This document shows positions 9,001-14,448 of a stretch of DNA of 18,278 nt, in pieces. The number at the start of each line of letters is the position of its first letter. The first letter of the stretch is position 1. The stretch covers positions 1 to 18,278 of the forward strand of contig CBFCZU010000064.1 of NCBI GenBank assembly GCA_965602635.1, written 5' to 3'. The notes beneath the pieces were generated by a model. That model was given only the letters and a program-made list of their open reading frames with translations. It did no database searches and was not told the origin of the DNA. Both the position numbers and the translations under genes were made by a program. Source of the DNA: CBFCZU01 sp965602635 (GTDB lineage: Bacteria; Planctomycetota; Phycisphaerae; SM23-33).

Positions 9001-11924
9001 GGGCCATGACCCCGCCGGGCCAGCAGATAGCCCCGCAGGACGTCGTATCTGTGGCCATCGAGCCGCTGAGCAACTCGCTGGTCATCTCCGCCAGCAAGGA
9101 GAACCTGGAGATGATCCGCGCCCTGCTCAAGAAGGTGGACGTCGAGCCCCCCACGGACACGGGCGTGGTGAAGATGTTCCCGCTCAAGTACACCGACGTT
9201 CAGCGAATTGCCTCCATGCTCCAGGGCCTGGTTGCCCAGGGCCTCTACAAGCCCGCCCTGGTGGGCGCTCCCGCCAGCCGGATCATTCAGGCGCGGGAGA
9301 AGGTCGCCATCACTTCCGACCTGCGGACGAACGTGCTGATCGTCTCGGCGAGCAAGGAGAACCTTGCGATCCTCGGTCAGATCATCGACCGGGTGGACGT
9401 GAAGGAAGGCTGGGGCCTGACCGGCAACATCAACGTCTTCCCCCTCAAGAACGCCGACGCGACCCGCCTGGGGCCGGTCATCCAGCAGATGTTCGACCGC
9501 AAGCGCGCCGCGGAGGCGGTCACGGGCGGGACACCCAGGTCCCTGCCGGTGGTGGTCGTCGCCGACGAACGGACGAACGCCCTTCTGGTAGCCGCCAGCA
9601 AGGAGAGCTTCGACGAGATCACCAAGCTGCTGGAGAGGCTCGACGCCAAGGACGTGGTGCGGAACTACGAGTTCGACATCTTCTACCTCAAGCGGGCCTC
9701 GGCCGCGTCGCTGCAATCGACTCTGCGGCAGCTTTTCACCCAGCGGGTGGTGCGCGGCGCCCCTCAGCCGGTGACGATCATCGCCGACCCCAAGGCCAAC
9801 GCCCTGATAATCGGCGCTTCGAGGGATGACATCGCTATCGCCAAGAGCCTGATCGCCCGCCTGGACAAGGAGGCCCCCAAGGCCGGATTCACCCTCAAGG
9901 CCTTCCCGGTCGTCAAGGCCGACGCGACCCAGGTGGGCACCACCCTCCAGCGGCTCTTCGACGCCCAGAGGCCCACCGGCGGCGAGAGCGGCGTGACCAT
10001 AACCGTCGATGAGCGGTCCAACACCCTGATCGTCGCCGCCGCCCAGGCCGACATGGAACGCATCGGCGAGCTGATAAAGAAGCTCGACACGGCGCCGGTG
10101 ACCGACGTGACGGAGATACGCATTTTCACTCTCCGCCACGCCGACGCGGCGCAACTGGCGCAGATACTCACCGCCGCCCTGACCAACAAGCCCACGCAGA
10201 TGACGGCCGCCTCGCAGAACCGGGCGACGCTGCTGCGGCTGATCGCCAAGGACCCCGACGGCAAGGAGCTGATCGGCTCGGCCCTCAAGCGCGGCATCAT
10301 GATCACGCCCGTCGCCCGGACGAACTCGCTGCTTATCCAGGCCCCCGTGGAGACCATGCCGCTGCTGGGCAAGCTGGTCAAGGCGCTGGACACCGTCCAC
10401 CCGCGGTCGGCGCAGATTCGCGTTTACCCGCTGATCAACGCCGACGCCACGCAGATGCAGCGGGTGCTGACGGACCTGTTCCGGCTCCAGGTCGCCAACA
10501 CCCAGCGGCAGGCTGCCCGGTACAGCATGACGACCACCGCCCCGGCGGGAGGCGACGAGGCCTCCCCGGCGGCGACCCTGGGATCGGCCGAGCAGACCGT
10601 CCTGAGCATCACCGTCGATGAGCGAACCAATTCGCTGCTGGTCGCCGGAACCGAGGAATACGTCAGTCTCGTCGGGCGGGTCATCGAGCAGCTCGACTCC
10701 TCGCCCGCCGAGGACCGCCAGAGCCTCGTTTACCGCCTGCGCTACGCCCAGGCCACCGACATCGAGACCGCCCTGCGGAGCTTCCTCGACCAGGAGCGGC
10801 AGCGGCTGGTCTCGACGCTCGGCGCCAATGCCGTGGGCGCGGCCAAGGAACTGCTCTCGCGCGAGATCGCCATCGTCGCGGAAGGGACGTCCAACACGCT
10901 GCTGATCTCCGGCTCGCCGCGGTTCTTCAAGACCGTCACGGACATAGTCCGCCAGCTCGACCAGCCTCCGCCGCAGGTTCTGGTCCAGGTGCTGCTGGCC
11001 GAGGTGACGCTCGACGACACGACGGAGTTCGGCATCACGTGGAACTACACCCGCACGCCGGGCCAGAACACGACCGTGCAGGCCGCCACGACGTTCGGGC
11101 TGCCGGCCACCGGATTCAGCTTCAGCGTCTCGGGCAAGGATCTGACTATGCTGGTGCGGGCGCTTCAGAGCCAGGGGCGGCTGGAGGTGCTCAGCCGGCC
11201 TCAAATCGTCGCCACCGACAACAAGCCGGCGACCATAAACATCGGCAAGAAAGTGCCCTTTGTGGAGAGCCAGCGCGTCACCGAGGCCGGGTCGGTCTTC
11301 AACACCATCTCCAAGGAGCCGGTCGGCATCATCCTGGAGCTGACCCCGCGGATCAGCCCCGACGGGTTCGTCATGATGGACGTCAGCCCGGAGATCTCCT
11401 CGCTGTCCGAGTCGTCGGTGAAGATCTCCGAGGACGTCAACGCCCCCATCATCAACAGCCGCTCCGCCGACACGACCGTCACGGTGCAGGACGGGCACAC
11501 CATCGTCATCGGCGGACTGATCACCACCAAGGAGCAGAACCGGGAGGAGAAGATCCCCCTGCTGGGCGACATTCCGCTGCTGGGGTTGCTGTTCAAGTCC
11601 ACCAAGATCGTCAAGGAGCGGACCGAGCTGCTGATCGTCCTGACCCCGCACATCCTGCGGGCGCCGACCGACTCGGACGTGATGACCAACCAGGAGATCC
11701 TCCGGCTGACGCTCACTCAGGGCCTGCGGGATAGCAGAAAGGTCAGCCAACTGCTGAACCCGCTGAGGCACGTCACGCCCATGGAGGTCAAGCGTCTGGA
11801 ACGCGGGGCGGCGAAGGGCCGGCACGACAACTACGCCCCGGTGGTCATTCCCCTGATCCCGGCCAGGGAGAGCCCCGACAAGCCCGTCGCGCTGCCCGAG
11901 ATCGACGAGGACGAGTACAAATGA
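3..11924 (+). CDS. Giant secretin with 42 tandem N1-type modules (5'-partial)
   Basis: Secretins are outer-membrane channels of type II/III secretion and type IV pili; oligomers form a pore with periplasmic N-domain rings. The frame is open back to the window edge, so the true start and any signal peptide are missing; GTG at 156 lies inside the N0 domain and is unlikely to be the start. Order seen: Pro/Ala/Lys repeat (3-113), N0-like domain (about 114-360), 42 Secretin_N/KH-like modules (417-10976), secretin pore domain (10977-11660), C-terminal tail (11661-11921). The pore domain has the family signature: VPFVESQ, IVIGGLI, IPLLGDIPLLGLLF and TELLIVLTPHIL. Minimum length is 3973 residues against roughly 600-800 for GspD or PilQ. 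The 3' end overlaps a lipoprotein gene (ATGA). Family assignment is secure. Cargo and partner machine cannot be seen, and no other secretion gene lies in the window. Confidence 0.93.
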   Translation, partial: PKPAAPEPAPKPAAPAPKPAAPEPAPKPAAPAPKPALPKINFQFKRESYRDVIRFMARAANKPVLGNVDAVQGTLTYFDASPYSFDEAMGIVNEVLLISGVRLVDKGRYLRLITLPEVPLHTKILQGMDDAKLLPGDQIITTIVPLQFLDASQAVSLVARMVPRYGTLSPLEKGKGIIITSSVSNIRRIQRLLGTVDKGSLTERQLKYYPLKNAPAADAAKLVQALFGSAATRRYVYNAQRRRYVPAAPDPSETVTVTADARSNMLVVLAATDKHKLIEEMIAKTDVDEPIGEGAIRIVELKSAKAEDLAKTLASAVGYKTVVERDSRNRPRTRRVSLARIVADPATNRLIISAAPDVMKQLDELIEKLDAGAVSAGVRIFPLKVANASSLIGVVQGAFGKRDNRGRIVTNFLVTADSRTNSLIVNGPVAEMDGIAKLIEKLDQQIVNGGKEVHVVRLTAGDARETARALMQVLAPQARGRRGRPAADESIRIEADRGTNSLIIAAAPGDWQRIKATLDKLTQGLDQVTVSTRIFPLKHSRAADVAGVISQVFDPRRRRVPRGRPQPVPVIVTADNQSNSLLVSATAEDIQQVEKMLTAIDVPPAEAATIEVRCYALTNASAQEIARSLGRLFAGRRARGRGGSSEPQPRFEAETNSNQLVVAATGEQFKMIDALIKQMLETASAAKTVVKLFPLKHAKADQLAAALQRVVQADIAAAQRRSASRRGRSDFQISVDGRTNSLLVTAPAETMKIIEELVPKLDSPDTVVQVTTVGELANADPSELATANNAALAGQAAPAGRGRRGQPPVNISGLAGKMVVVVPEQSARAVLLTGKTEDVAFAEKLIKQIDARPSVQKATIKPFKLTHAKAEDVARVLNATVGQMGRGRRGAVPTRISADKTSNSIVVSAGGDVLERIAELLKELDVEGAGEGAVTIEIVKLKKAKADDLAAALNAAQGQAARGPRRRADDDEDVVRVTADAPSNSLLLTGRPEQIAETKKLITSLDESVGQLTSVMRIFPLRRAKAADLLPVMERILRQQVGRRGRGAPTVDIRIASQDKANSIVVHAPPEVVALAEQLVKEFDAEAGAETVIQIVPLTKAEATTLATAVNQALAAQAGPRGRGAAPGAVVVPEGNSNSLLVRGNKLDVEKAVTLIKQLDEGGAGVGTQVRVFPLVNAEAGPVAKTIDALFRQIVQQQRRRGRGAPPPASFSVAADERTNSLIISTSQANFAVVDALLEKLDQDADVVIRDMQYIPLLHANAFDLVDKIDAMFADRKKGDRPTVAADELSNGLTIIAKDADFRAIEAVVSKFDEVAIDTYIQVRVIPISGGTRAEKIAEVLKRVYEQVSGGEVQITDKLPPRARGGLDEGMLILPAPDPTVLLAPEKAKPAEAPAEPTTPPAEAEQPAAKPAGRPPVIVAVDKGSNCLIISAAQTEMTDIELLIEQLAQTSATEEAETEVFKVKNADPVSLAKTLNALFNPKQPQAKPPAQPRRGRQQQPTAAPVVAPKPKVVIAADPRTRSIIVRAKPVEMDMIGKLIKQLDLTPEVSSEIRIIPLEHADATEVAQNISQLFQIAGATAAPAKGKKPTTAKSKQLVRTMLELRTADGVARVDDSAGVTITANRRTNSVIVVAPSDAMEVVVKLITELDQGQQPAAMAVKIFKIEHAEVSDVVNSISQIFRSSRTGGTRQRGGAAAAAQGATAMAVAGNEASRTVIVSARVDQLPLIEKTIKELDEASKLDAATVKVYRIKYSDARSVATALTQALTQAATGRARRGRTAPSGSLRISPDASSNAIVIRGSASDHERVAELILELDQETSKKATFRTIKLARTDAREVVNGLNRMLWSWPRKPNEPRPAVAYSRNTNTLMISGSESHVEMIGKMVTELEAGKQEKSRVQFFQPEFAGAAEVANSLSRFYGPRATDPAARTVTISVDDRTNTLMVAAQPEQAKDIAALIGKLDVEDSAGEARRVVIALTHAQADTVARAITQAFRPLPGRRVSPSDLVVATAEPGTNTVIVAASAKNLKKIESLIKEIDSETTGTRTMEFMILTNAKATDLARVLGQVVGRQARGRAATQPPTVAGDAGSNAIVMTGTKAEVDELMKMAKLLDAAAMDKTTTVQVITLEKADAVTTADTVNQLLQAQARELRRARKSVEPVAITADARTNSLIVAASDETFQMVSQLVNKIDAMSPARGKVQVIPLKDADPNDVLKAIQQLYGSGAAPRIARGRSGRPAGGPQATVLSGQRAVLLNNFSKEDLEAIQTLVDAMEKAAASARQEVLVFPLTNATNTKIAQALNVLFRAAVRPGHPEDRVVVMPLQGTNAVVVTASKEKMEEVSGLIKQLDGLQVVPKIDYKVFPLVNSSATKILPLVNQMIQPLRQARPTQRINITADARSNAIVVATAAPVMDEIASIVKTLDAVPAFKAADVIILPLKNADAPSLAAVLTDILTPGTSRIQTPEARALQEQVRLLRMVKGHEGLPLLDLSKPIKITSDPARSGQPGSNSLIISSTAENLQAMAEIVALLDTLPVAAGLKIQIVHLKNADPINTMNLLREIFAQGRGLAGRPRTPTVGRAVPEGVVGEALTNVLNVTADARTNALVLSGTEETVALAMVLVKDIDAQPTSEFTEVKVIKLAHADAVALAGLIRGVFAEGPARAPGVEGARAYVTKLKVLREKAAPVSSKVARTHPTLVVQAERNTNVLIIAARSDLMPIITEMVKTMDIPGAGSLNVVRIYPLKNADATRMASVVNGLYTGPNQALIRPEDRPTIAVDTRTNALVVSSSEKTFAMIDALLLKLDAKLPIELRDIRLLPLKNADAITLAPTLQRMMDARVQRQQSLGVGDAEALRMIIVPDARSNYLIVGGSAEGYKLVQDLAAKLDDAPAALAGKIQLIPLVKANAGTLSVTLNNLFNQRYQAARTPDVQRQKPVIVPDLRTNTLMVAAGQDDSRVVTALVKQLDRTLADPAVQLVVEAMKFNDAGSVGPMIQQIFADRLRAMTPPGQQIAPQDVVSVAIEPLSNSLVISASKENLEMIRALLKKVDVEPPTDTGVVKMFPLKYTDVQRIASMLQGLVAQGLYKPALVGAPASRIIQAREKVAITSDLRTNVLIVSASKENLAILGQIIDRVDVKEGWGLTGNINVFPLKNADATRLGPVIQQMFDRKRAAEAVTGGTPRSLPVVVVADERTNALLVAASKESFDEITKLLERLDAKDVVRNYEFDIFYLKRASAASLQSTLRQLFTQRVVRGAPQPVTIIADPKANALIIGASRDDIAIAKSLIARLDKEAPKAGFTLKAFPVVKADATQVGTTLQRLFDAQRPTGGESGVTITVDERSNTLIVAAAQADMERIGELIKKLDTAPVTDVTEIRIFTLRHADAAQLAQILTAALTNKPTQMTAASQNRATLLRLIAKDPDGKELIGSALKRGIMITPVARTNSLLIQAPVETMPLLGKLVKALDTVHPRSAQIRVYPLINADATQMQRVLTDLFRLQVANTQRQAARYSMTTTAPAGGDEASPAATLGSAEQTVLSITVDERTNSLLVAGTEEYVSLVGRVIEQLDSSPAEDRQSLVYRLRYAQATDIETALRSFLDQERQRLVSTLGANAVGAAKELLSREIAIVAEGTSNTLLISGSPRFFKTVTDIVRQLDQPPPQVLVQVLLAEVTLDDTTEFGITWNYTRTPGQNTTVQAATTFGLPATGFSFSVSGKDLTMLVRALQSQGRLEVLSRPQIVATDNKPATINIGKKVPFVESQRVTEAGSVFNTISKEPVGIILELTPRISPDGFVMMDVSPEISSLSESSVKISEDVNAPIINSRSADTTVTVQDGHTIVIGGLITTKEQNREEKIPLLGDIPLLGLLFKSTKIVKERTELLIVLTPHILRAPTDSDVMTNQEILRLTLTQGLRDSRKVSQLLNPLRHVTPMEVKRLERGAAKGRHDNYAPVVIPLIPARESPDKPVALPEIDEDEYK
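114..360 (+). other. Secretin N0 (STN-like) domain in the giant secretin
   Basis: The segment beginning INFQFKRESYRDVIRFMARA and running through GTLTYFDA to GVRLVDKGRYLRLI follows the GspD N0 pattern: Phe-rich first strand, helix with Ile/Phe, a hydrophobic strand, a V-x-G-x-(L/V)-T strand, a helix, then a Gly-Val strand and a final Arg-Tyr-Leu strand. In type II secretins N0 is the innermost periplasmic ring and contacts inner-membrane components such as GspC. Its position directly before the module array keeps the canonical order N0, N1-type modules, pore. Confidence 0.75.
1426..6733 (+). other. Arg/Gly-rich loops inside modules 5-26
   Basis: The loop between the first helix and the D-x-R-T-N strand is Arg/Gly-rich in most modules of this stretch. 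Examples: ARGRRGRP (module 5, about 1431), GRRARGRGG (7, about 1905), GRGRRGQPP (9, about 2403), GRGRRGAVP (10, about 2655), GRRGRGAPT (12, about 3129), GPRGRGAAPG (13, about 3357), RRRGRGAPPP (14, about 3600), ARRGRTAPS (20, about 5325), ARGRAATQ (24, about 6217) and IARGRSGRPAGG (26, about 6690). Others here (15, 18, 21, 23, 25) are basic but less Gly-rich. Beyond 6733 the same loop is longer, mixed-charge or helical, with module 30 a mild exception. Confidence 0.8.
4077..4250 (+). other. Pro/Ala/Glu-rich linker inserted in module 16
   Basis: Module 16 is split by about 55 residues that are rich in Pro, Ala, Glu and Lys (for example PEKAKPAEAPAEP and EQPAAKPAGRPP). This resembles the linker at the protein's N terminus. 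The module resumes with VIVAVDKGSNCLII at about 4251. Module 17 carries a related insertion (about 4442-4535). The insert probably forms a flexible joint between two blocks of the array, or marks an old fusion point; the latter is inference. Confidence 0.7.
10977..11660 (+). other. Secretin pore domain
   Basis: About 228 residues from VLVQVLLAEVTLDD to TPHILR. Recognisable family blocks are LVRALQSQGRLEVLSRPQIV, TDNKPATINIGKKVPFVE, VGIILELTPRIS, INSRSADTTVTVQDG, IVIGGLI, EEKIPLLGDIPLLGLLFKST and ERTELLIVLTPHIL. The stretch between the first strand and LVRALQ is short, suggesting a small gate without the large cap of vibrio-type GspD. The domain inserts in the outer membrane as a beta-barrel oligomer. 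All key family blocks are intact, so a functional pore is likely. Confidence 0.93.
11661..11921 (+). other. C-terminal tail of the secretin, possible S-domain analogue
   Basis: About 87 residues follow the pore domain. They include a predicted helical stretch (NQEILRLTLTQGLRDSRKVS, then a Lys/Arg-rich segment near MEVKRLERG) and end in an acidic EIDEDEYK. In type II and III secretins a helical C-terminal S-domain binds the pilotin lipoprotein. Position and length fit that role, and the next gene encodes a lipoprotein. No sequence match to a known S-domain is claimed. Confidence 0.4.
11907..11924 (+). promoter_or_regulatory. Weak Shine-Dalgarno and ATGA start-stop overlap
   Basis: GAGG at 11907-11910 lies ten bases before the lipoprotein ATG at 11921. 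That ATG overlaps the secretin TGA (11922-11924). The arrangement is typical of translational coupling, so synthesis of the lipoprotein should depend on ribosomes finishing the secretin. Confidence 0.7.
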
Positions 11925-12445
11925 CCCGGGCGGTTCAACTTCGTCGGAGCCTGGCGGCACTGGTCGTCCTTTCGGCGGCGGGGCTGTCGGGCTGCGATGG
12001 CCAGGCCAACACGCTGGGCGAGAGGCCCCCCCGGCCGGTGGACTTCGCCGATGAAATCGCCCTGCGGACCACGCCCTCGCCCGTCAACCTGGACGACAAC
12101 CCGGGGGCGGACGGGCTGGTGGTCCGCGTGGAGCTCTACCGCGTCCGCGGCACCAATGTCGAGCTTCTGACCGTCAAGGGCGCCCTGGAGTTCAGCCTTT
12201 ACGAAGGCGCGGTCGGCTCGCCCGCCCGAGGCGAGGTGAAGGCCTTCCGGACCTGGCGATACTCCGGGAAGGAGCTGGAGCGTTTCCTGGCGCGCGGAAT
12301 CGCCGGCTGGGGCTACACCGTCCCGCTGGGCTGGGGCAAGCCCGGCCCGGCGACATCGTCGGTGACAGTTACGGCCCGGTACGTGCCACCCCGGGGCCGG
12401 CCCATAGCGGCCGCGCCCGTGACCATCAGCATCCGCGCCCACTGA
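11921..12445 (+). CDS. Predicted lipoprotein, candidate secretin partner
   Basis: The 174-residue product begins with a clear lipoprotein signal: basic Arg8-Arg9, a hydrophobic run LAALVVLSAAG, and the lipobox LSGC with Cys25 (codon 11993-11995). Asp follows the Cys; in enterobacteria this favours inner-membrane retention, a rule that may not hold in this phylum. The mature part looks all-beta: repeated alternating strands (GLVVRVELYRV, VKGALEFSLYEG, SVTVTARYV, PVTISIRAH), consistent with a small beta-sandwich. I do not recognise a named family. The start overlaps the secretin stop by four bases, arguing for a joint function such as pilotin, assembly factor or channel accessory; this is inference. 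Most characterised pilotins are helical or otherwise different, so any similarity would be functional only. The 3' end overlaps the convergent heparinase gene by 20 bp. Confidence 0.85.
   Translation: MTRAVQLRRSLAALVVLSAAGLSGCDGQANTLGERPPRPVDFADEIALRTTPSPVNLDDNPGADGLVVRVELYRVRGTNVELLTVKGALEFSLYEGAVGSPARGEVKAFRTWRYSGKELERFLARGIAGWGYTVPLGWGKPGPATSSVTVTARYVPPRGRPIAAAPVTISIRAH
12426..12445. other. Tail-to-tail gene overlap
   Basis: The last codons and stop of the lipoprotein gene (stop 12443-12445, plus) overlap the last codons and stop of the heparinase-like gene (stop 12426-12428, minus) by 20 bp. No intergenic space remains for a separate terminator, and I found no hairpin followed by a T-run on either strand nearby. 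Confidence 0.85.
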
Positions 12446-14447
12446 CCGCTGACGCGGGCCTCTGGAAAGCCACGTCCTGGCCGTCGAGCTTCACGAAGCT
12501 CGCGCCGATGGCGGAGACCTGATCTCCCCCGCCGCCCTCACGAACAATCAGGGCGAGAGTCCCGTCGGTGCGGACCTGCTCGACTTGCCGGATCGGGTAA
12601 GCCAGCCCGCGCGTGTAGATCACGCGGTCTGATGCCCCGTCGGCCCAGTCAATCCTCACTTCGCGGGCCAGCGGGCCGGCCGGTCGGGCCGAGACGGTGA
12701 ACCGCGGAATCTCCCCGCCGGTGAAGGGCACGATCACCGTCGCGCACTCCGTGAAGGCCGTGGGCATTTCCACCCCCGGGGCGGCGCGGAAACACACCTG
12801 CATCAGCGGCGCCGGTTGCACCTCCAGGCCCGGGGCGACCCACCCGAGGTAGGGGTCCTCTTCGCCGCGGCGGACGCCGGCCGACACTTCCCCGGCCGAG
12901 ATGGGGCAGACCCGGATGCAGACGTTGCCCCGCTCGTCGCGCGTGGTCATCCCCAGGGCGTCGGCGTCGAGGTCGATGGACACGTCATCGCTGACCCAGT
13001 GCAGGTAGGCCGCCTCGCCGCCCTCGTGCGTCAGGCAATCCAGCACGACCATCGCCCGGTCCTTCAGCCAGACGACGGTGCGGTCGTGGGCCCCGAACCA
13101 GCCCTTGCCGCGTCCCCGCGCGAAGCGCCAGCCAAATGCTCCCGGCCAGTATGCGCCTTCATACCTTCCCTGGGCGACGACGGCGGCGGGCATGTCCGCC
13201 ACCCGCAGCAGCCTGGCGTCCACGTCGGCCTGGTTGCCGAGATTGACGTTCATCGTGGAGTGCGCGGCCGTGCTCTTGCCCGCCGGGGCGAAGGGGTTGG
13301 ACATTTCATAATCGAAGATGCCCGGGTCGGGCAGCGTGGTCCGCCCGCCGTTGTGCATCTCCAGGCTCAGCCGGGACAGGTGGGTGTGCCCGCCGCCCCA
13401 GCCGGCGGCGTCGAAGGCCCACCAGAGGTCGTCGGTCCCCCAGCCGGTGCGGTAGAAGACCTGGCCGGCGGAGGCGAACAGGCCGAGGGTGGGTACGTCG
13501 GCGTCCTCTCCGGCCTCGGCCAGCAGCGCCTTGTGGTCACGCAGGGCCTCGGAGAGCTTCCGGCCGGCGCCTTGCCCGGTCCGGAAGACGGCGGTGGCGT
13601 CGTTGAATCCGCAGCTCGCCGCATTGGGTTTGGTGTGGTGCAGCGTGTAGGAGTGCATGCGGGCGACGCGCCCGTCGGCCAGCGAGATGCCCAGGTCGCC
13701 GCGCCGCTTCGACAGCCGCCAGAGCCTCACGAAGACGTTGCACATCCAGTCGTGGTAGCCCGCGCTGCGCTCGAGGTGCACGCCGTCGTCGAGGATCTGC
13801 CTGGCGAACTCGACGTTGAGGCCCTCGACCGCCGCCGCCAAGTGCCGCGAGAGCCTGCCCGGCAGGCGGATCGCCTGGGAGAACAGGCAGTCAAGCGCCG
13901 CGATCCGCCAGTTGCCCTGCTGGGGCAGGTTTCCCGCGAGCCAGTCAAGCTGCCATGCGATCGAGGCGACGATCCGCTCGGCGAATTCCTCGTCGAAGGC
14001 CTCGGACCCCATCAGGTCGGCGACCGCCCCGAGCCATCCGACCTGCTGAAGCCCCCCGAGCCGACAGGACATGTTCAGCGTGGTCTCCCCCGGCGCGGGA
14101 GGGTCGGGCGAATCCACGGGGTACGGGGCGTGCCGGTCCAGCCAGTCCTCGATGTAGTCGCGGGCGGCCTGGGCGTACTTCTCGTCGCGCGTCTCGCCGT
14201 ATGCCCGGCGCAGCGGGTCGAGCTGAACGAAACGGTTCAGTTGCGCCGGCCATTCCTGGTGCGCGACGTGGGAGCCGGACCAGTCGATGTCTTTGCGGCC
14301 GATGCGCACCGGCCTGCGGCCGTAGAACAGCAGCACCCCGTCCACGGCTGCGTCGGCCGCCTCGCGCCAGTTGCCCGCTCGCCCCGGCGGGAAGACCTCC
14401 GGGTCCTGCCGCCGCGCTTCGAGGAGCGCCTCGTGGATGCCCGACAC
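12426..14447 (-). CDS. Heparinase II/III family polysaccharide lyase, PL12-like
   Basis: The family cleaves uronate-containing polysaccharides (heparan sulfate, alginate, related) by beta-elimination. The 673-residue product shows an alpha/alpha-toroid N-terminal half (about 60-320) and a beta-sandwich C-terminal half (about 325-660). Motifs match the heparinase III pattern: GNWR with Asn179, DGVHLERSAGYH with Tyr231, GGHTHLSRLSLEM with His354/His356, DPGIFDY at 374-380, and AHSTMNV with His396. The Asn/Tyr/His set corresponds to catalytic residues reported for PL12 enzymes. The GTG start is the first possible one, because an in-frame TGA lies three codons upstream. No signal peptide is seen, so the enzyme is probably cytoplasmic and acts on imported oligosaccharides, unless exported otherwise. 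It follows the GH42-like gene by one base. Substrate is not deducible; an unusual uronic or sulfated glycan is likely. Confidence 0.85.
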   Translation of the reverse strand: MSGIHEALLEARRQDPEVFPPGRAGNWREAADAAVDGVLLFYGRRPVRIGRKDIDWSGSHVAHQEWPAQLNRFVQLDPLRRAYGETRDEKYAQAARDYIEDWLDRHAPYPVDSPDPPAPGETTLNMSCRLGGLQQVGWLGAVADLMGSEAFDEEFAERIVASIAWQLDWLAGNLPQQGNWRIAALDCLFSQAIRLPGRLSRHLAAAVEGLNVEFARQILDDGVHLERSAGYHDWMCNVFVRLWRLSKRRGDLGISLADGRVARMHSYTLHHTKPNAASCGFNDATAVFRTGQGAGRKLSEALRDHKALLAEAGEDADVPTLGLFASAGQVFYRTGWGTDDLWWAFDAAGWGGGHTHLSRLSLEMHNGGRTTLPDPGIFDYEMSNPFAPAGKSTAAHSTMNVNLGNQADVDARLLRVADMPAAVVAQGRYEGAYWPGAFGWRFARGRGKGWFGAHDRTVVWLKDRAMVVLDCLTHEGGEAAYLHWVSDDVSIDLDADALGMTTRDERGNVCIRVCPISAGEVSAGVRRGEEDPYLGWVAPGLEVQPAPLMQVCFRAAPGVEMPTAFTECATVIVPFTGGEIPRFTVSARPAGPLAREVRIDWADGASDRVIYTRGLAYPIRQVEQVRTDGTLALIVREGGGGDQVSAIGASFVKLDGQDVAFQRPASAVSGRGC

Positions 14448-14448
14448 G

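Larger units (their letters stand above)
417..10976 (+). repeat. Array of 42 tandem secretin N1-type modules
   Basis: Each module starts with a strand like RIFPLKNADA, then a helix, a variable loop, a strand with the motif D-x-R-(T/S)-N-(S/A/T)-L-I-V, a helix, and ends in LIKxLD. Approximate module starts: 417, 609, 885, 1134, 1353, 1593, 1827, 2061, 2301, 2571, 2799, 3045, 3276, 3504, 3747, 3954, 4371, 4653, 4974, 5229, 5469, 5688, 5907, 6132, 6360, 6597, 6843, 7068, 7290, 7614, 7896, 8205, 8430, 8682, 8922, 9165, 9426, 9666, 9888, 10110, 10410, 10722. Mean spacing is 251 bp. The conserved Asn is present in about 37 of 42; modules 1, 9, 17, 19 and 26 lack it. Modules are diverged in protein and DNA. 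In known secretins one to three such domains stack as rings; here the count is an order of magnitude higher. Confidence 0.9.

Noticed and set aside
417..10976. Assembly artefact or recent DNA amplification as the source of the module array
   Set aside because: Apart from short motif stretches the modules differ strongly in DNA and protein, so read-collapse or stutter cannot create them; long-read confirmation would still settle it.
4845..11960. A 2371-codon open frame on the minus strand inside the secretin gene
   Set aside because: Its codons are in exact register with the sense codons, so stops would need sense TTA, CTA or TCA, which are rare at this GC3. The product is His/Asp/Gly/Leu/Arg-rich with no recognisable domain. 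It is a shadow of the repeat gene.
12426..12500. Rho-independent terminator between the convergent genes
   Set aside because: Only weak GC-rich partial palindromes are present, with no T-run on either strand, and the interval is coding.
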